Positions 1 through 8,500 of a stretch of DNA of 27,111 bases are shown one piece after another; within the stretch, counting starts at the first letter, position 1, and each line of letters opens with the position of its first letter. The position numbers and the translations under genes are program-made. The notes below the pieces were generated by a model. That model saw only the letters and a list, made by a program, of their open reading frames with translations. It was not told the origin of the DNA and made no database searches. This DNA is from an uncultured Eubacteriales bacterium (GTDB lineage Bacteria > Bacillota > Clostridia > Oscillospirales > CAG-272): NCBI GenBank assembly GCA_905187695.1, contig CAJJIY010000020.1, positions 1-27,111 on the forward strand. Reading direction: 5' to 3'.

Positions 1-574
1 CGGCGCGCCGCATCTTCACGGCATTCTCATAGCTCACATTGCCGTCCACCTCAATCGGCAGGTCCGCAAAACCGCTTTCCGCAAGAAACCGTTTAACCCG
101 GCCGGTTTTTTCTATACTGCCCAGCACCAGTTTCTGCCCGGCAAATCCCGGGTTGACCGTCATCACCAACACGCCGGAAAGCAGCGGAAGCAGTTCCGTC
201 AATACCGTAAGGGGCGTGGCCGGACAAAGCGCCGACAACGCGCCCGCACCGGTTTCCCGCACAGCCTGTACGGCACGGGTCACATGGGCGCTGGATTCGG
301 CGTGAATACTGCAAAGATCTCCTTTTCCAAGGGCAAGCCAGCCGATTTTTTCTTCCGGTCGCTCTACCATCAGGTGAATATCCAACGGAATCCGTGTGGC
401 CTTTTTAATTTGCCGGACAAAATCGGTTCCCAGCGTCAGATTCGGCACGAAATGCCCGTCCATGAGGTCAATATGAAGATATTCCACGCCCTCTTTTTCA
501 AAAATTCTCAGTTGCTGCTCCAGATGCAAAAAATCACAGCACATGAGCGAGGGCGACAGCATTGCTTTTTTCAT
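1..574 (-). CDS. rpe: Ribulose-phosphate / allulose-6-phosphate 3-epimerase (3' end outside window)
   Basis: The 191 visible residues belong to the ribulose-phosphate 3-epimerase TIM-barrel family, which interconverts ketopentose (or ketohexose) phosphates at C3. Visible family motifs are SPSLMCCDFL near the N-terminus, the metal-site segment HIDLMDGHFVPN, LDIHLMV, the phosphate-loop segment VMTVNPGFAGQ and EVDGNV. The C-terminal ~30 residues lie beyond base 1. The ATG at 574 follows AAGGAG, and only 15 bp separate it from the upstream gatD-like stop, so the two are co-transcribed. Because the partner is a sugar-alcohol phosphate dehydrogenase and a DeoR regulator is divergent, the substrate may be a catabolic sugar phosphate (AlsE-like) rather than the housekeeping pentose pathway. 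That substrate choice is inference; the family assignment is firm. Confidence 0.9.
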   Translation of the reverse strand, partial: MKKAMLSPSLMCCDFLHLEQQLRIFEKEGVEYLHIDLMDGHFVPNLTLGTDFVRQIKKATRIPLDIHLMVERPEEKIGWLALGKGDLCSIHAESSAHVTRAVQAVRETGAGALSALCPATPLTVLTELLPLLSGVLVMTVNPGFAGQKLVLGSIEKTGRVKRFLAESGFADLPIEVDGNVSYENAVKMRRA

Positions 575-589
575 TTTTTCTCCTTCTTC

Positions 590-1576
590 TCAGGGTTCGT
601 CCCCGGTCAAAATCATTTTCTGATAATACGCGCCCTCTTTGATCAGTTCAAAGGCCTTTTGACCCTGACTAAGCGGGAAGCGGTGCGTAATGAGTTTTTC
701 CGGATGGATTTCACCGGTGGCCATGGCCGCCAGCGCTTCGTGCCAATCATTTACCTTTTCTCCGAAATCGGAATTCCAACTGCCCGAAATTGTCAGTTGC
801 TTCCGAAGGATCTGCGCATAGTCCTCTTTTTGAAGCGTCAGATCCCGCCCGGCGTTGCCGACCAGCACAATGTGACCAAATGCTTTTACATTCCGGACGG
901 CTCCCGAGAAAGCCGCTCCCGCGCCGCTGGCCTCCAGAACCGCATCCGCTTTTTCCTGCCCGTCATAGACCGAAAAGCCCAGTGAAACGGCCTGCGCCAG
1001 CCGCTTTTCTCTGACATCAAAGAAAAGAATTTCGTCGGCTCCCATCGTGCGCGCCCACATTCCGCAAAGCATCCCGATGGTCCCGGCCCCGTAGATCAGC
1101 ACCGTGTCTCCCTTGCGGATACCGGCTTTTTTTACGGCGTGCAAACAAACCGCAACCGGTTCCGTCATAGCACCCGCTTCAAAAGTGACCGCCGTCGGGA
1201 GCGGCACCAGATTTTTCTTTTTTACGGCCAATAGATCCTGCATACCGCCATCCCGCCGTGAGCCGTAATAATCATAATGAACGCAGTTGGCATACTGTTC
1301 CCGGCGGCAGAACTCGCACTTGCCGCACGGAAGGATCGGAAAAACGCAATACCGGCCACCCACGAGCGAGGAATCCGCCGCATCCTCCACCACACCCGAA
1401 AATTCATGACCCAAAACAATGGGGTAATAATAAGCTTTTCCTGAAAAGACCCGCGGCAGATCGCTCCCGCAGATCCCGCATGCTTTCACGCGAAAAAGAA
1501 CCTCATCCTCGAAAAAAGAAGGAACCGGCGCTTCCTTTGGGCAAACGCGCCCGTCTTCATAAACCGTCAGCTTCAT
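590..1576 (-). CDS. gatD: Zinc-dependent sugar-alcohol (galactitol-1-phosphate-like) dehydrogenase
   Basis: This 328-residue medium-chain dehydrogenase oxidises a polyol or polyol phosphate with NAD(P). The catalytic zinc ligands appear as Cys36 in GICGSD and His57-Glu58 in LGHEFSG. The four structural zinc cysteines are Cys84, Cys87, Cys90 and Cys98. The Rossmann loop is GAGTIG at about residue 160. The segments CGSDLPR, YYPIVLGHEFSG and YGSRRDGG match what I recall of galactitol-1-phosphate 5-dehydrogenase (GatD) closely, more so than sorbitol or threonine dehydrogenases. The start at 1576 has AAAGGAG upstream, and a promoter lies at 1615-1643. It is the first gene of a leftward operon with the 3-epimerase. 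The exact polyol is uncertain because the transporter or kinase genes are not in view. Confidence 0.85.
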   Translation of the reverse strand: MKLTVYEDGRVCPKEAPVPSFFEDEVLFRVKACGICGSDLPRVFSGKAYYYPIVLGHEFSGVVEDAADSSLVGGRYCVFPILPCGKCEFCRREQYANCVHYDYYGSRRDGGMQDLLAVKKKNLVPLPTAVTFEAGAMTEPVAVCLHAVKKAGIRKGDTVLIYGAGTIGMLCGMWARTMGADEILFFDVREKRLAQAVSLGFSVYDGQEKADAVLEASGAGAAFSGAVRNVKAFGHIVLVGNAGRDLTLQKEDYAQILRKQLTISGSWNSDFGEKVNDWHEALAAMATGEIHPEKLITHRFPLSQGQKAFELIKEGAYYQKMILTGDEP

Positions 1577-1614
1577 TTTTTCTCCTTTCCAAGCACAACC
1601 GTAACGGTGCTTCT

Positions 1615-1643
1615 ATTGTAGCGTCCCGTTCAAACTCCGTCAA
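1615..1643 (-). promoter_or_regulatory. Sigma-A promoter of the gatD-epimerase operon
   Basis: On the minus strand TTGACG (1638-1643) and TACAAT (1615-1620) are separated by 17 bp, 39 bp upstream of the gatD ATG. The -35 box is back to back with the divergent deoR-type promoter, leaving 15 bp between the two -35 elements. Confidence 0.75.
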
Positions 1644-1658
1644 GAAACGGCGATTATC

Positions 1659-1687
1659 TTGACATTCAATCAATAATATGCTATAAT
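1659..1687 (+). promoter_or_regulatory. Sigma-A promoter of the DeoR-family regulator gene
   Basis: A consensus TTGACA (1659-1664) and TATAAT (1682-1687) have a 17-bp spacer. The -10 is preceded by TGC, giving an extended -10. Confidence 0.85.
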
Positions 1688-1714
1688 TCAATCATACAAA
1701 ATCAAAATCAATCA
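1664..1714 (+). promoter_or_regulatory. Candidate operator: three CAATCA repeats
   Basis: CAATCA occurs at 1667-1672, 1689-1694 and 1709-1714, spaced 22 and 20 bp, about two helical turns each. The first two copies share ATTCAATCA. They overlap the -35/-10 region and the 5' leader of the DeoR-family gene, as expected for autoregulation by a multimeric DeoR repressor. Binding is inferred from placement only. Confidence 0.5.
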
Positions 1715-1726
1715 AGGAGAAATGCG

Positions 1727-2440
1727 ATGTTTGGCAGTGAACGGCAGGAACAGATCTTGTCCTATCTGAAAGAAAAAAAGACGGTCAGCGTCAAAAAGCT
1801 GACCGAACTCTTTTATATTTCGGAAGCCACCGCACGGCGGGATCTTCTGGCGCTGGAAAAAGCCGGGCAATGCCGCCGGGTCTTCGGCGGTGCCTTTCTT
1901 TCCGGCGGCGCGGATACGCAGGTACCGCTTTTTGTGCGTGAACGGGAGGACGAGGCAGAAAAAAACAAACTGGCGGCCATGGCAGCCGCCTATCTGCGGG
2001 ATGGGATGGTACTTTTCCTGGACGGCTCTTCCACCGTGTGGCACCTTCTGCCTTATCTGAAGGAGAAAAAAGACCTCATTGTAATCACAAACGGTCTGAA
2101 TCTGGCAACGGCACTCTGTGATACCGATATAAAAACCTATGTGATCGGCGGCCTGTTGCTTGGAAATTCCGCCGTTCTGACCGGCCCGCTTTCGGAACAT
2201 TCGGCCGATGCTTTTCGCGCGGATCTTGCCATTCTTTCCTGCAAAGGCATGGATGCGGAAGGAAGGCTGACCGATACTTCCGAGAGCGAAACCGAACTGC
2301 GCCGCCGTTTTTTGGCCAATTCCAAGCAAAAGCTGGTGCTCCTGACCCGGCAAAAACTCGGAAAATCCTATCTCCATCTGCTTTGTCACAAAGAAGATGT
2401 GGACGCCGTGCTGACGCTGCCGGATGCTACCGGAAAATAA
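1727..2440 (+). CDS. DeoR/GlpR-family transcriptional repressor
   Basis: This 237-residue protein has the full DeoR-family layout. Residues ~4-57 form the winged helix-turn-helix (RQEQILSYLKEKKTVSV, then the recognition region SEATARRDLLALE). From about residue 75 comes the sugar-phosphate-binding DeoRC domain, with FLDGSSTVWHL, ITNGLNLA, YVIGGLL and the C-terminal SCKGMD segment. Such repressors are released by a phosphorylated sugar intermediate. The ATG at 1727 follows AAGGAGA by 6 bp. It is divergent from the gatD-epimerase operon, which is its most probable target, and the CAATCA repeats sit over its own promoter. The inducer cannot be read from the sequence. Confidence 0.9.
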   Translation: MFGSERQEQILSYLKEKKTVSVKKLTELFYISEATARRDLLALEKAGQCRRVFGGAFLSGGADTQVPLFVREREDEAEKNKLAAMAAAYLRDGMVLFLDGSSTVWHLLPYLKEKKDLIVITNGLNLATALCDTDIKTYVIGGLLLGNSAVLTGPLSEHSADAFRADLAILSCKGMDAEGRLTDTSESETELRRRFLANSKQKLVLLTRQKLGKSYLHLLCHKEDVDAVLTLPDATGK

Positions 2441-2469
2441 AAAGCGCAAAGCTTTGCTTTGCGCTTTTT
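2439..2469. terminator. Bidirectional intrinsic terminator
   Basis: A perfect 14-bp stem, AAAAAGCGCAAAGC with its complement, encloses a 3-nt TTT loop and lies between two convergent genes. It overlaps the stop codons of both the DeoR-family gene and the sugar transferase, with A/T tracts on both sides so it can work in either direction. Confidence 0.9.
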
Positions 2470-3178
2470 ATTTGGCACCGGCTTTGGTCAGCACAGCCAC
2501 CACCGTGCGGAAAAGAATTCTGATATCCAGACCCACAGATTGGTGTGCCACATAATAAAGTTCCATCCATTGCCGCTGCCCGTCACTGTAGCAGGCTTCG
2601 TTCCGGGCATAGGCCTGCCAAAAGCCGGTCAGCCCCGGTTTGACCGAAAGGAACGCTTTTTGTTCCTCGGGCGTATAGTGCTTTTGCAATTCGTCACGAA
2701 GGATCGGCCGCGGGCCGACCAACGACATATTGCCAAGAAGCAGTATGTTGAAAAAAAGCTGGGGCAATTCATCTATGGAAGTACGGCGCAGTATGGCCCC
2801 GAAACAGCGAGTTCCGTCACCCGGCCGCCGATACCCGATCAGGCGCGGGTCATCTCCCAACTTGTATTCCTGGCGGTAAAGCGCCAACTCTTCCGGCGAC
2901 AGCACCAGGGAAAGATCGGCCGCGTCCTGCCGCATCGTGCGAAACTTCAGCACCTTGATAATCTTGCCGTTCCTGCCCATCCGCTCCTGCAGGAAAAAAG
3001 GATTGTGTCCGGTCCGGGCAAAAATCAAAAGAGCCGTGAGAAGTGATACCGGTAAAAAAAGCACGGTGAGGAAGAAAGAAAGAAAAATATCCGCCATGCG
3101 TTTGAAAAACGCATAGGCACACCCCGGCCGTCGCCTTTTCCGGCCGGGGCTTTCCAAAGTAACGCCTTTTTTTCTCAA
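2468..3178 (-). CDS. Polyprenyl-phosphate sugar-1-phosphate transferase (WcaJ/ExoY type)
   Basis: The protein belongs to the bacterial sugar transferase family, which starts exopolysaccharide, capsule or glycan units by moving a sugar-1-phosphate from a nucleotide sugar onto undecaprenyl phosphate at the inner face of the membrane. Residues ~28-50 form the hydrophobic membrane segment. The catalytic half shows KVLKFRTM, RRTSIDELPQL, GNMSLVGPRP and KPGLTGFWQ, all signature blocks. At 236 residues it is the short form without the extra N-terminal membrane domain of WcaJ. The start is TTG at 3178, with AAGGAG 6-7 bp upstream. It is last in a leftward cluster behind two membrane proteins, 22 bp after the previous stop. 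No other glycosyltransferases are present, so the glycan made is unknown. Confidence 0.9.
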   Translation of the reverse strand: MRKKGVTLESPGRKRRRPGCAYAFFKRMADIFLSFFLTVLFLPVSLLTALLIFARTGHNPFFLQERMGRNGKIIKVLKFRTMRQDAADLSLVLSPEELALYRQEYKLGDDPRLIGYRRPGDGTRCFGAILRRTSIDELPQLFFNILLLGNMSLVGPRPILRDELQKHYTPEEQKAFLSVKPGLTGFWQAYARNEACYSDGQRQWMELYYVAHQSVGLDIRILFRTVVAVLTKAGAK

Positions 3179-3200
3179 AGCTGTCTCCTTATCCGGGAAA

Positions 3201-3851
3201 TCAGTTTTTTCCGTCGGTCAATGCTTTTTCGTTCTCAAGTGTCTTTGTTTCGGCTTTTTTCTTTTTGGTTTTCGGTTTGCGCGGGGTCTTTTTGCGGTTC
3301 TGAATCGTAGCATAGGCGAAAATGCCGGCTATCACCACGCTGACGACAAAAATGCACCACAGGAAATATTTATCCTGAATACTGGGTTTGGCCACCTGCC
3401 AGATGCCGAAGGCACAAAGCAGAATATAAAGGCAAAGCCCCCAGAGCGGGATCTTTTTCTTGCTTTCGGTGCCGTGGGTCAGATAGGCGTGCACGATCTC
3501 CACCACGCCCCGTGCCCAGAAAGCCAGGCCGAAAACCGAGCAGACCGCCAGCTTGGAAAGCACCGGCACATCAAACCACTGCTGGCAGGTCTGTCCCACC
3601 ACCGTCAGAAGAAGCAACGCCACTTCGCCGATCTCAAAGACCTGCAACGTTCCGCGATAGCGTGCCACCAGCGGAAACAGGGCAAAAATCACATACATCA
3701 GCAGCACCACGGCCGCCAGCAGATGCAGAATGTCACGGGCAAAGGTGAAATTCTTTACTTCCAGTGCCCCCAGCAGCATCACAACAGCCAAAAGCGTCAC
3801 CAGAATACAGACTACCATGGTGAAGATCCAGTTTTTCATCAGTTTTTCCAT
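3201..3851 (-). CDS. Six-span membrane protein of unknown function
   Basis: I do not recognise this 216-residue protein. It has about six hydrophobic segments: WIFTMVVCILVTLLAVV near residue 10, then LHLLAAVVLLMYVIFALF, ALLLLTVVG, VFGLAFWARGVVEI, WGLCLYILLC and LWCIFVVSVVIAGIFAYA. A Lys-rich cytosolic tail follows (runs of K between about residues 182 and 203). The start is placed at MEKLMKNW (3851), because GGGAGGT lies 4-5 bp upstream; a longer reading from 3887 has no such site. It sits between another membrane protein (44 bp upstream) and the sugar transferase (22 bp downstream), so a role in envelope or glycan export is possible but not shown. Confidence 0.75.
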   Translation of the reverse strand: MEKLMKNWIFTMVVCILVTLLAVVMLLGALEVKNFTFARDILHLLAAVVLLMYVIFALFPLVARYRGTLQVFEIGEVALLLLTVVGQTCQQWFDVPVLSKLAVCSVFGLAFWARGVVEIVHAYLTHGTESKKKIPLWGLCLYILLCAFGIWQVAKPSIQDKYFLWCIFVVSVVIAGIFAYATIQNRKKTPRKPKTKKKKAETKTLENEKALTDGKN

Positions 3852-3895
3852 TGTTACCTCCCAATCGGGCGTTTCCCGCCCCTGCAAAGAGAAAT

Positions 3896-4726
3896 TTATT
3901 GATCAAAACGGCCACCCGGCCGATCCAACGAAAAGAGTCCCCGAATGAGGAAAAAGAGCGCGGCCAAGGCAAGCAACACCCCGGCAAACAGAAAGATAAT
4001 CAGGTAGAGCGCCGTCACGCTCAACGCAAAAGTGTGAAGACTTTCGCAAATGAGATTCCGCAACCGGTCGTCAAAGATCGCCGTTACAGCGGAAAACAAA
4101 AACACCAAAAGGACAAACAGGAACAGCCCCCCCACCGACTGCCGCAGATCCGACAGCGAGACATACGCACCCAGCGAAAGGAAAAGAAGCAACACGCAAC
4201 CGATGATTTTTGCCGGAATACCGGTATGCGCCGCCGAAAAAACTTCACGCGGGAAAGCAAGCACCGCCCTCAGGAACGCAAGCGGTCCCGCCCCGGTGGC
4301 TTCCAGTTCCGAAACAGAAGTCAAAAAGGGCTCAAAACATCCGGCAAAAAGGCAACGCGTCACCACAAACACGGCAAACAACACCATGGCGGCCGGGAAA
4401 ACGGCAAAAAAGAAGTTGCCAAGGATCGCCACCGGATTGCGCGGATTATAGGAATGTTCTACAAAGCCAAGTTCGCCTTCCGGGTCGTGCAGAGTCAAAA
4501 AGCAAAAATCGCCCACGCGGTGAAAAGAGAGCACCGCAGCAGTCAGATGGCCGAATTCCCGCAAAGGTGTCGGCAGAAAATGCGCACCCACCAGGAGTTT
4601 TTCTCCGCTCCGGTCCCCGACCAGCCGGCAAAACAGCCAATCACAAAGCGAGAGCGCAAGGCCAAAGGAAAGGATCGGCCCCAGTGTGTACAGCAACAAC
4701 TTCAGAAAATATCCCAAAAACTCCAT
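3896..4726 (-). CDS. Multi-spanning membrane protein with a degenerate HExxH-like segment
   Basis: This 276-residue protein has hydrophobic segments near residues 5-30, 105-130, 170-195, 200-215 and 235-265. Between the first two spans the motif PLREFGHLTAAVLSFHR, followed by VEHSYNPRNPVAILGNFFFAVFPA, resembles the layout of M50-like membrane proteins. There HExxH lies in the first helix and a NxxGNFFIGxxP-type segment follows. Here the first His is replaced by Arg (REFGH), so a working metal site is doubtful. The family likeness is from memory and tentative. The ATG at 4726 has GGGGAG immediately upstream. It is second in the leftward cluster, 57 bp after the small winged-helix gene. Confidence 0.65.
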   Translation of the reverse strand: MEFLGYFLKLLLYTLGPILSFGLALSLCDWLFCRLVGDRSGEKLLVGAHFLPTPLREFGHLTAAVLSFHRVGDFCFLTLHDPEGELGFVEHSYNPRNPVAILGNFFFAVFPAAMVLFAVFVVTRCLFAGCFEPFLTSVSELEATGAGPLAFLRAVLAFPREVFSAAHTGIPAKIIGCVLLLFLSLGAYVSLSDLRQSVGGLFLFVLLVFLFSAVTAIFDDRLRNLICESLHTFALSVTALYLIIFLFAGVLLALAALFFLIRGLFSLDRPGGRFDQ

Positions 4727-4783
4727 GGCTCCCCTTTCGTTTTTTTACCGTGGAAAAAATATGATTCACATCATCCTTTTCGA

Positions 4784-5062
4784 TTAAAGATCCGGATTCA
4801 GATAATATCCGGTGCTCCGGCCGGACAAAATGAGAAGTCGCCCGCCAATGGTGCCCGCTTTTTCATTAATCCTTTTGACTGTGCTGAAAATATTGCTTCT
4901 GGAAACCCCCGAAACTTTTGAAAGTTCATCGGTGGAGAGCGGCCCGTAGCAAAGAATCAGCGCACGCAGTAAAGAAAGTTCGCTACGGCCCAACGGCAGA
5001 AAATATCCAAGGTAACGGACGCCGTTTTTTTCATTTTTAAGATACGAAGAAGAATCCATCAT
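4784..5062 (-). CDS. Small winged-helix DNA-binding-like protein
   Basis: This 92-residue protein contains LSLLRALILCYGPLSTDELSKVSGVSRSNIFSTVKRIN, a helix-turn-helix pattern in which SRSNIFSTVKRIN would be the recognition helix. It ends in a wing-like segment, RLLILSGRSTGYYLNPDL. No sensor domain is attached. The start is placed at the ATG at 5062, which has AAGGAAAA upstream, rather than 5092. It heads the leftward cluster with the two membrane proteins and the sugar transferase, which it may regulate. No close family name comes to mind. The rnpB promoter begins 35 bp upstream on the other strand. Confidence 0.65.
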   Translation of the reverse strand: MMDSSSYLKNEKNGVRYLGYFLPLGRSELSLLRALILCYGPLSTDELSKVSGVSRSNIFSTVKRINEKAGTIGGRLLILSGRSTGYYLNPDL

Positions 5063-5096
5063 ACCGTTTTCCTTTCTTCCGGGCAGATGCAAACGC

Positions 5097-5125
5097 TTGA
5101 CAAACCGCCGGAAAGGGTGTATAAT
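5097..5125 (+). promoter_or_regulatory. Consensus sigma-A promoter of rnpB
   Basis: TTGACA (5097-5102) and TATAAT (5120-5125) match the consensus perfectly, with a 17-bp spacer. The start point would be near 5132, exactly where the RNase P P1 helix begins. Confidence 0.92.
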
Positions 5126-5131
5126 AGCCCC

Positions 5132-5481
5132 GTAACTTTGCCAAACGGCCGCGCGGTATGTTGCCGAAAGGTATTACCGTGAGGAAAGTCCGGGCTTCAA
5201 AGGGCAGGATAGCTGATAACATCAGCCGCAGGTGACTGCCGGGAAAGTGCAACAGAAATAAACCGCCCGCAAGGGTAAGGATGGAAAGGCGAGGTAAGAG
5301 CTCACCCACTCCTATGGTAACATAGGTTTGCTGTAAACCCTATCCGAAGCAACACCGTTTGGGGGTGGCCGGCCCGGCGTAGGCCCCCGGGTGGCGCGGG
5401 AGCGATCCCGAAGCGCCGCGGCGACGCGGCGCGCAGATAGATGGCCGTTCAAGACAGAACCCGGCTTATCGGCAAAGTTAC
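5132..5481 (+). ncRNA. rnpB: RNase P RNA, bacterial type A
   Basis: This is the catalytic RNA that trims 5' leaders from tRNA precursors. The universal core is visible: GAGGAAAGTCCGGGC near 5180, the AAGTGCAACAGAAA stretch near 5245, AAGGATGGAAAGGCGAGGTA near 5277, AGAGCTCACC near 5297 and ACAGAACCCGGCTTATC near 5454. The ends pair perfectly over 11 bp (5132-5142 with 5471-5481), which forms P1 and sets the limits. About 350 nt is normal for type A. A consensus promoter lies upstream and a hairpin terminator downstream. Confidence 0.97.
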
Positions 5482-5485
5482 CCTC

Positions 5486-5515
5486 AAAAGGCTGCCGCCT
5501 TCGCGGCGGCCTTTT
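5486..5515. terminator. Terminator between rnpB and ftsK
   Basis: The 13-bp stem (5486-5498 with 5503-5515, one G-U pair) closes a CTTC loop and is followed by TTTT tracts. It is flanked by A and T runs on both sides, so it may also end the convergent ftsK transcript. A second, smaller hairpin (ACGGC/GCCGT, 5534-5548) lies nearer the ftsK stop. Confidence 0.85.
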
Positions 5516-5589
5516 CTTTTGGGCAGACCCTTCACGGCAAAAAGCCGTACGGTTTCTGCCGCGAGGGGCGAAACGGGCGGCGTGCCCGC

Positions 5590-8500
5590 TCAGTTGTAGT
5601 CTGCGAATTCGTCCTCGCCGCCGTCTCCCTCGTCTTCACCCGCCGTCATCCGATCCAGATATTCCTGCGCTTTGGGAAGGAGTTTTCTCGGCTTATTGCC
5701 GTCCGGCGGGCCAACCAATCCCAGTTGTTCCATCCGGTCGATCAGTTTGGCCGCGCGGCCATAGCCGACGCCCAGACGCCGTTGCAGGAGCGAGGTGGCC
5801 ACTTTCTGATTGGAAACCGCCAGTTCCAGGGCGCGGTAGAAGATGGATTCTTCTCCGCCGTCCTCGTCTCCGCCGTCATCGGCGGAACCTTTGCGGTTTT
5901 CACTGGCCACACGGGCCATTTCCATTTCAAGCTGCTCCATAAAGGCCTGATTGTACTGCACCGGCGCGTTATGGTCACGCACAAAGGAAGCGATCCGGTC
6001 GATCTCCTCATCGGCAGCATAGGCGCCCTGCGCACGGATGGGACTGGAAGACCCGGCCGGCATATACAGCATATCGCCGCGGCCGATCAGATTTTCCGCA
6101 CCGCCCACATCCAAAATGGTGCGGGAGGAGACCGTATCTTTGACAAGGAAGGCAATCCGGGAAGGAATGTTGTTTTTCAGGTTACCGGTGATAACCTCCA
6201 CCGTGGGGCGTTGCGTACCGATAATGAGGTGCATACCGGCCGCGCGCGCCTTTTGCGCCAGACGGCAGGTGAGCAGTTCCACATCGTTGTTGCTGGCGCC
6301 CATTTTAAGGTCCGCAAACTCATCAATGATAATCACAATGTAAGGCAGGTGTTCCCGGTCGGGGTCATTTGCCGTAATGCGGTTGTAATCATCAATCTTC
6401 TTCACGCCCACATCCTGCAGGAGGGTGTAACGCCGTTCCATTTCATTGACGGCGCAGGCCAGCACACCTGCGGCACGCGCCATATCGGTCACGATCGGCA
6501 GATACAGGTGCGGAATGTGTTCATAGGCCGAAAATTCCACCTTCTTGGGGTCGATCATGATGAAGCGCAGGTCGTAAGGCGTGTTCTTCATCAGCAATCC
6601 CACCATGATGGTATTGATGCAGACCGATTTACCGGAACCGGTACTGCCGGCCACCAGCAGGTGCGGCATGGCGGCAATGTTGCACATCTGCACCTGGCCG
6701 TCCACCGTCAGTCCGAGCGGCACCTCCAGCGGCTTGGTCGAATTGCGGAAAGCATCCGATTCCAGCATGGTGCGCATATAAACGGTTTCGCGGACGGCAT
6801 TCGGCACCTCCACGCCGATGGCGGGTTTGCCCGGGATCGGCGCTTCAATCCGGATAGAAGCCGCCAGATTCAGCGCCAGGTCGTCGGCACGGTTGGTGAC
6901 AGAGCGCACGCTGACGCCGCGTCCCGGCCGCAGTTCATAACGGGTGATTGTAGGTCCGTGCGAATAGCGAATGTCTTCCTGAATGTCGATTCCGAAACTG
7001 GCCAGCGTATCGCGCAGAACCATTTTCTTTTCTTCCACATCCGCGGTATAATCCAGGTGTCTGCCGTTCCGGTCTTCATTGAGCAGGGCGGGAGAAGGCA
7101 ACCGGAAATCCTCATAAAGTCCCGCCGCGGCGGGCTCGTCCGCGACCGGTTCACTCCGGGAAGCCACCGGTTTTGCAACCGGTTCCGCCGGCCTTGCCGG
7201 TCTTTGCTCGGGCGAAGCGACCGGGCGCGCCGGACGCTCATGAGTATCGCTTGCGCGTGCCGGCGCTTTGGGAGCCGCCGTTTCAAATTCCTCCGGTCCG
7301 GTGGAATCCAGAAAATCAAAATCACGGTCATCGGCGTTTTTCAGAGAGGAACGGGTTGTCTCCGGCGCCGCCTTGGGCGCCGTTTTTCCCGCTTCTTCCC
7401 GCGCAAAGGAAACCAAGGGCGTATCGTATCCCGTTTCCTTCCGGGGCGTGGCGGCGGTAGCTTCGTGCTTTTCGGCGGGAAGCGGATAATTTTCTTCCAC
7501 CTCATCGTCATCGATCAGTTCCCGTTCGGGCGCTTCAAAAGTCATTGCGGCGCCGGAAACAGGAGAATCCCTGCGGACATCCGCGTTCCGCGTGGGCACC
7601 GGATCCGCAAAGGAAAGCGGGGACTGCGTACCGGGCGCGTTTTTTTCGTTCCGGTTTTCCGCTGTATCCCGCACAGCGTCGTTTTCCGCTCCGCGTGCGG
7701 TCTCCCGCCATGCCGCACCGTCCGAAGAGACGGGCGGTACCGTGTCCCGGGAAGCCCTGCCCAACTGTTCCTCATGCGGCAGACCGGAAGCGCGCTCCTT
7801 CTCGGCAAAAGCGGCGGGCTCGCGGCTCCGGCTGTCCTCATAGGATCGGTCGCTTTGCGAAGATTCGCCGTGCGGGGTGATAACAATGCGGGAACCTGCG
7901 CCCGGGTCCGCATTTTCGCGTTTGGGCTCGGGACGTACCGGCAATGCGAAAGGCGCGTAATAACTGCCGCCTTTCTTTTCTTCATCGGCCGTTGATGCCG
8001 TCTGTGCCGGCGCATCGGCACGGCGCACCATGTCGTCGATCAGGCTGTCCATGCGCTCGCGGCTTCCGTCCGCGTCCTGTCCGGCCTGCGTGAGGATGGT
8101 GCGCACGCCCTCTCTTTGGCGAGGCGTCATTTCCGGCTCGTCCTCCTGAAGATCCAGCAGTTCGTGTATCGGATCCTGCCGGGTGTAACCGCCCCCGGAA
8201 ACCGCATCGTTTTCACGGGTGGGCGGCGTTTGCACTCTGTCTTCATCCGCAGTATACCGGGCGCGTGAAGCCGCGCCGCGCCGGGGCTCGTCCTCGCCGA
8301 AATCATAATAAGATTCGGACAGCGGCTGCGGTTCGCACCATGCCGGCTCGGCCGGTTTTTCCGGGGAATTTCCGCGCCGCGCGGTTCTCCCCCGGTTTTC
8401 CGGCAGACTTTCCCGGTGTTCGGGTGCGTTCAGTCCGGCTTGCGGTGCACGCCCGGGTTCCACCGTTTTCTTTTCTTTCATCATGTGCCATTTACTGGTC

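Noticed and set aside
5725..7995. A 756-codon open frame antisense to ftsK
   Set aside because: It mirrors the FtsK motor and linker codons in high-GC DNA, shows no family motif and has an unusual His/Arg-rich composition typical of a shadow frame.
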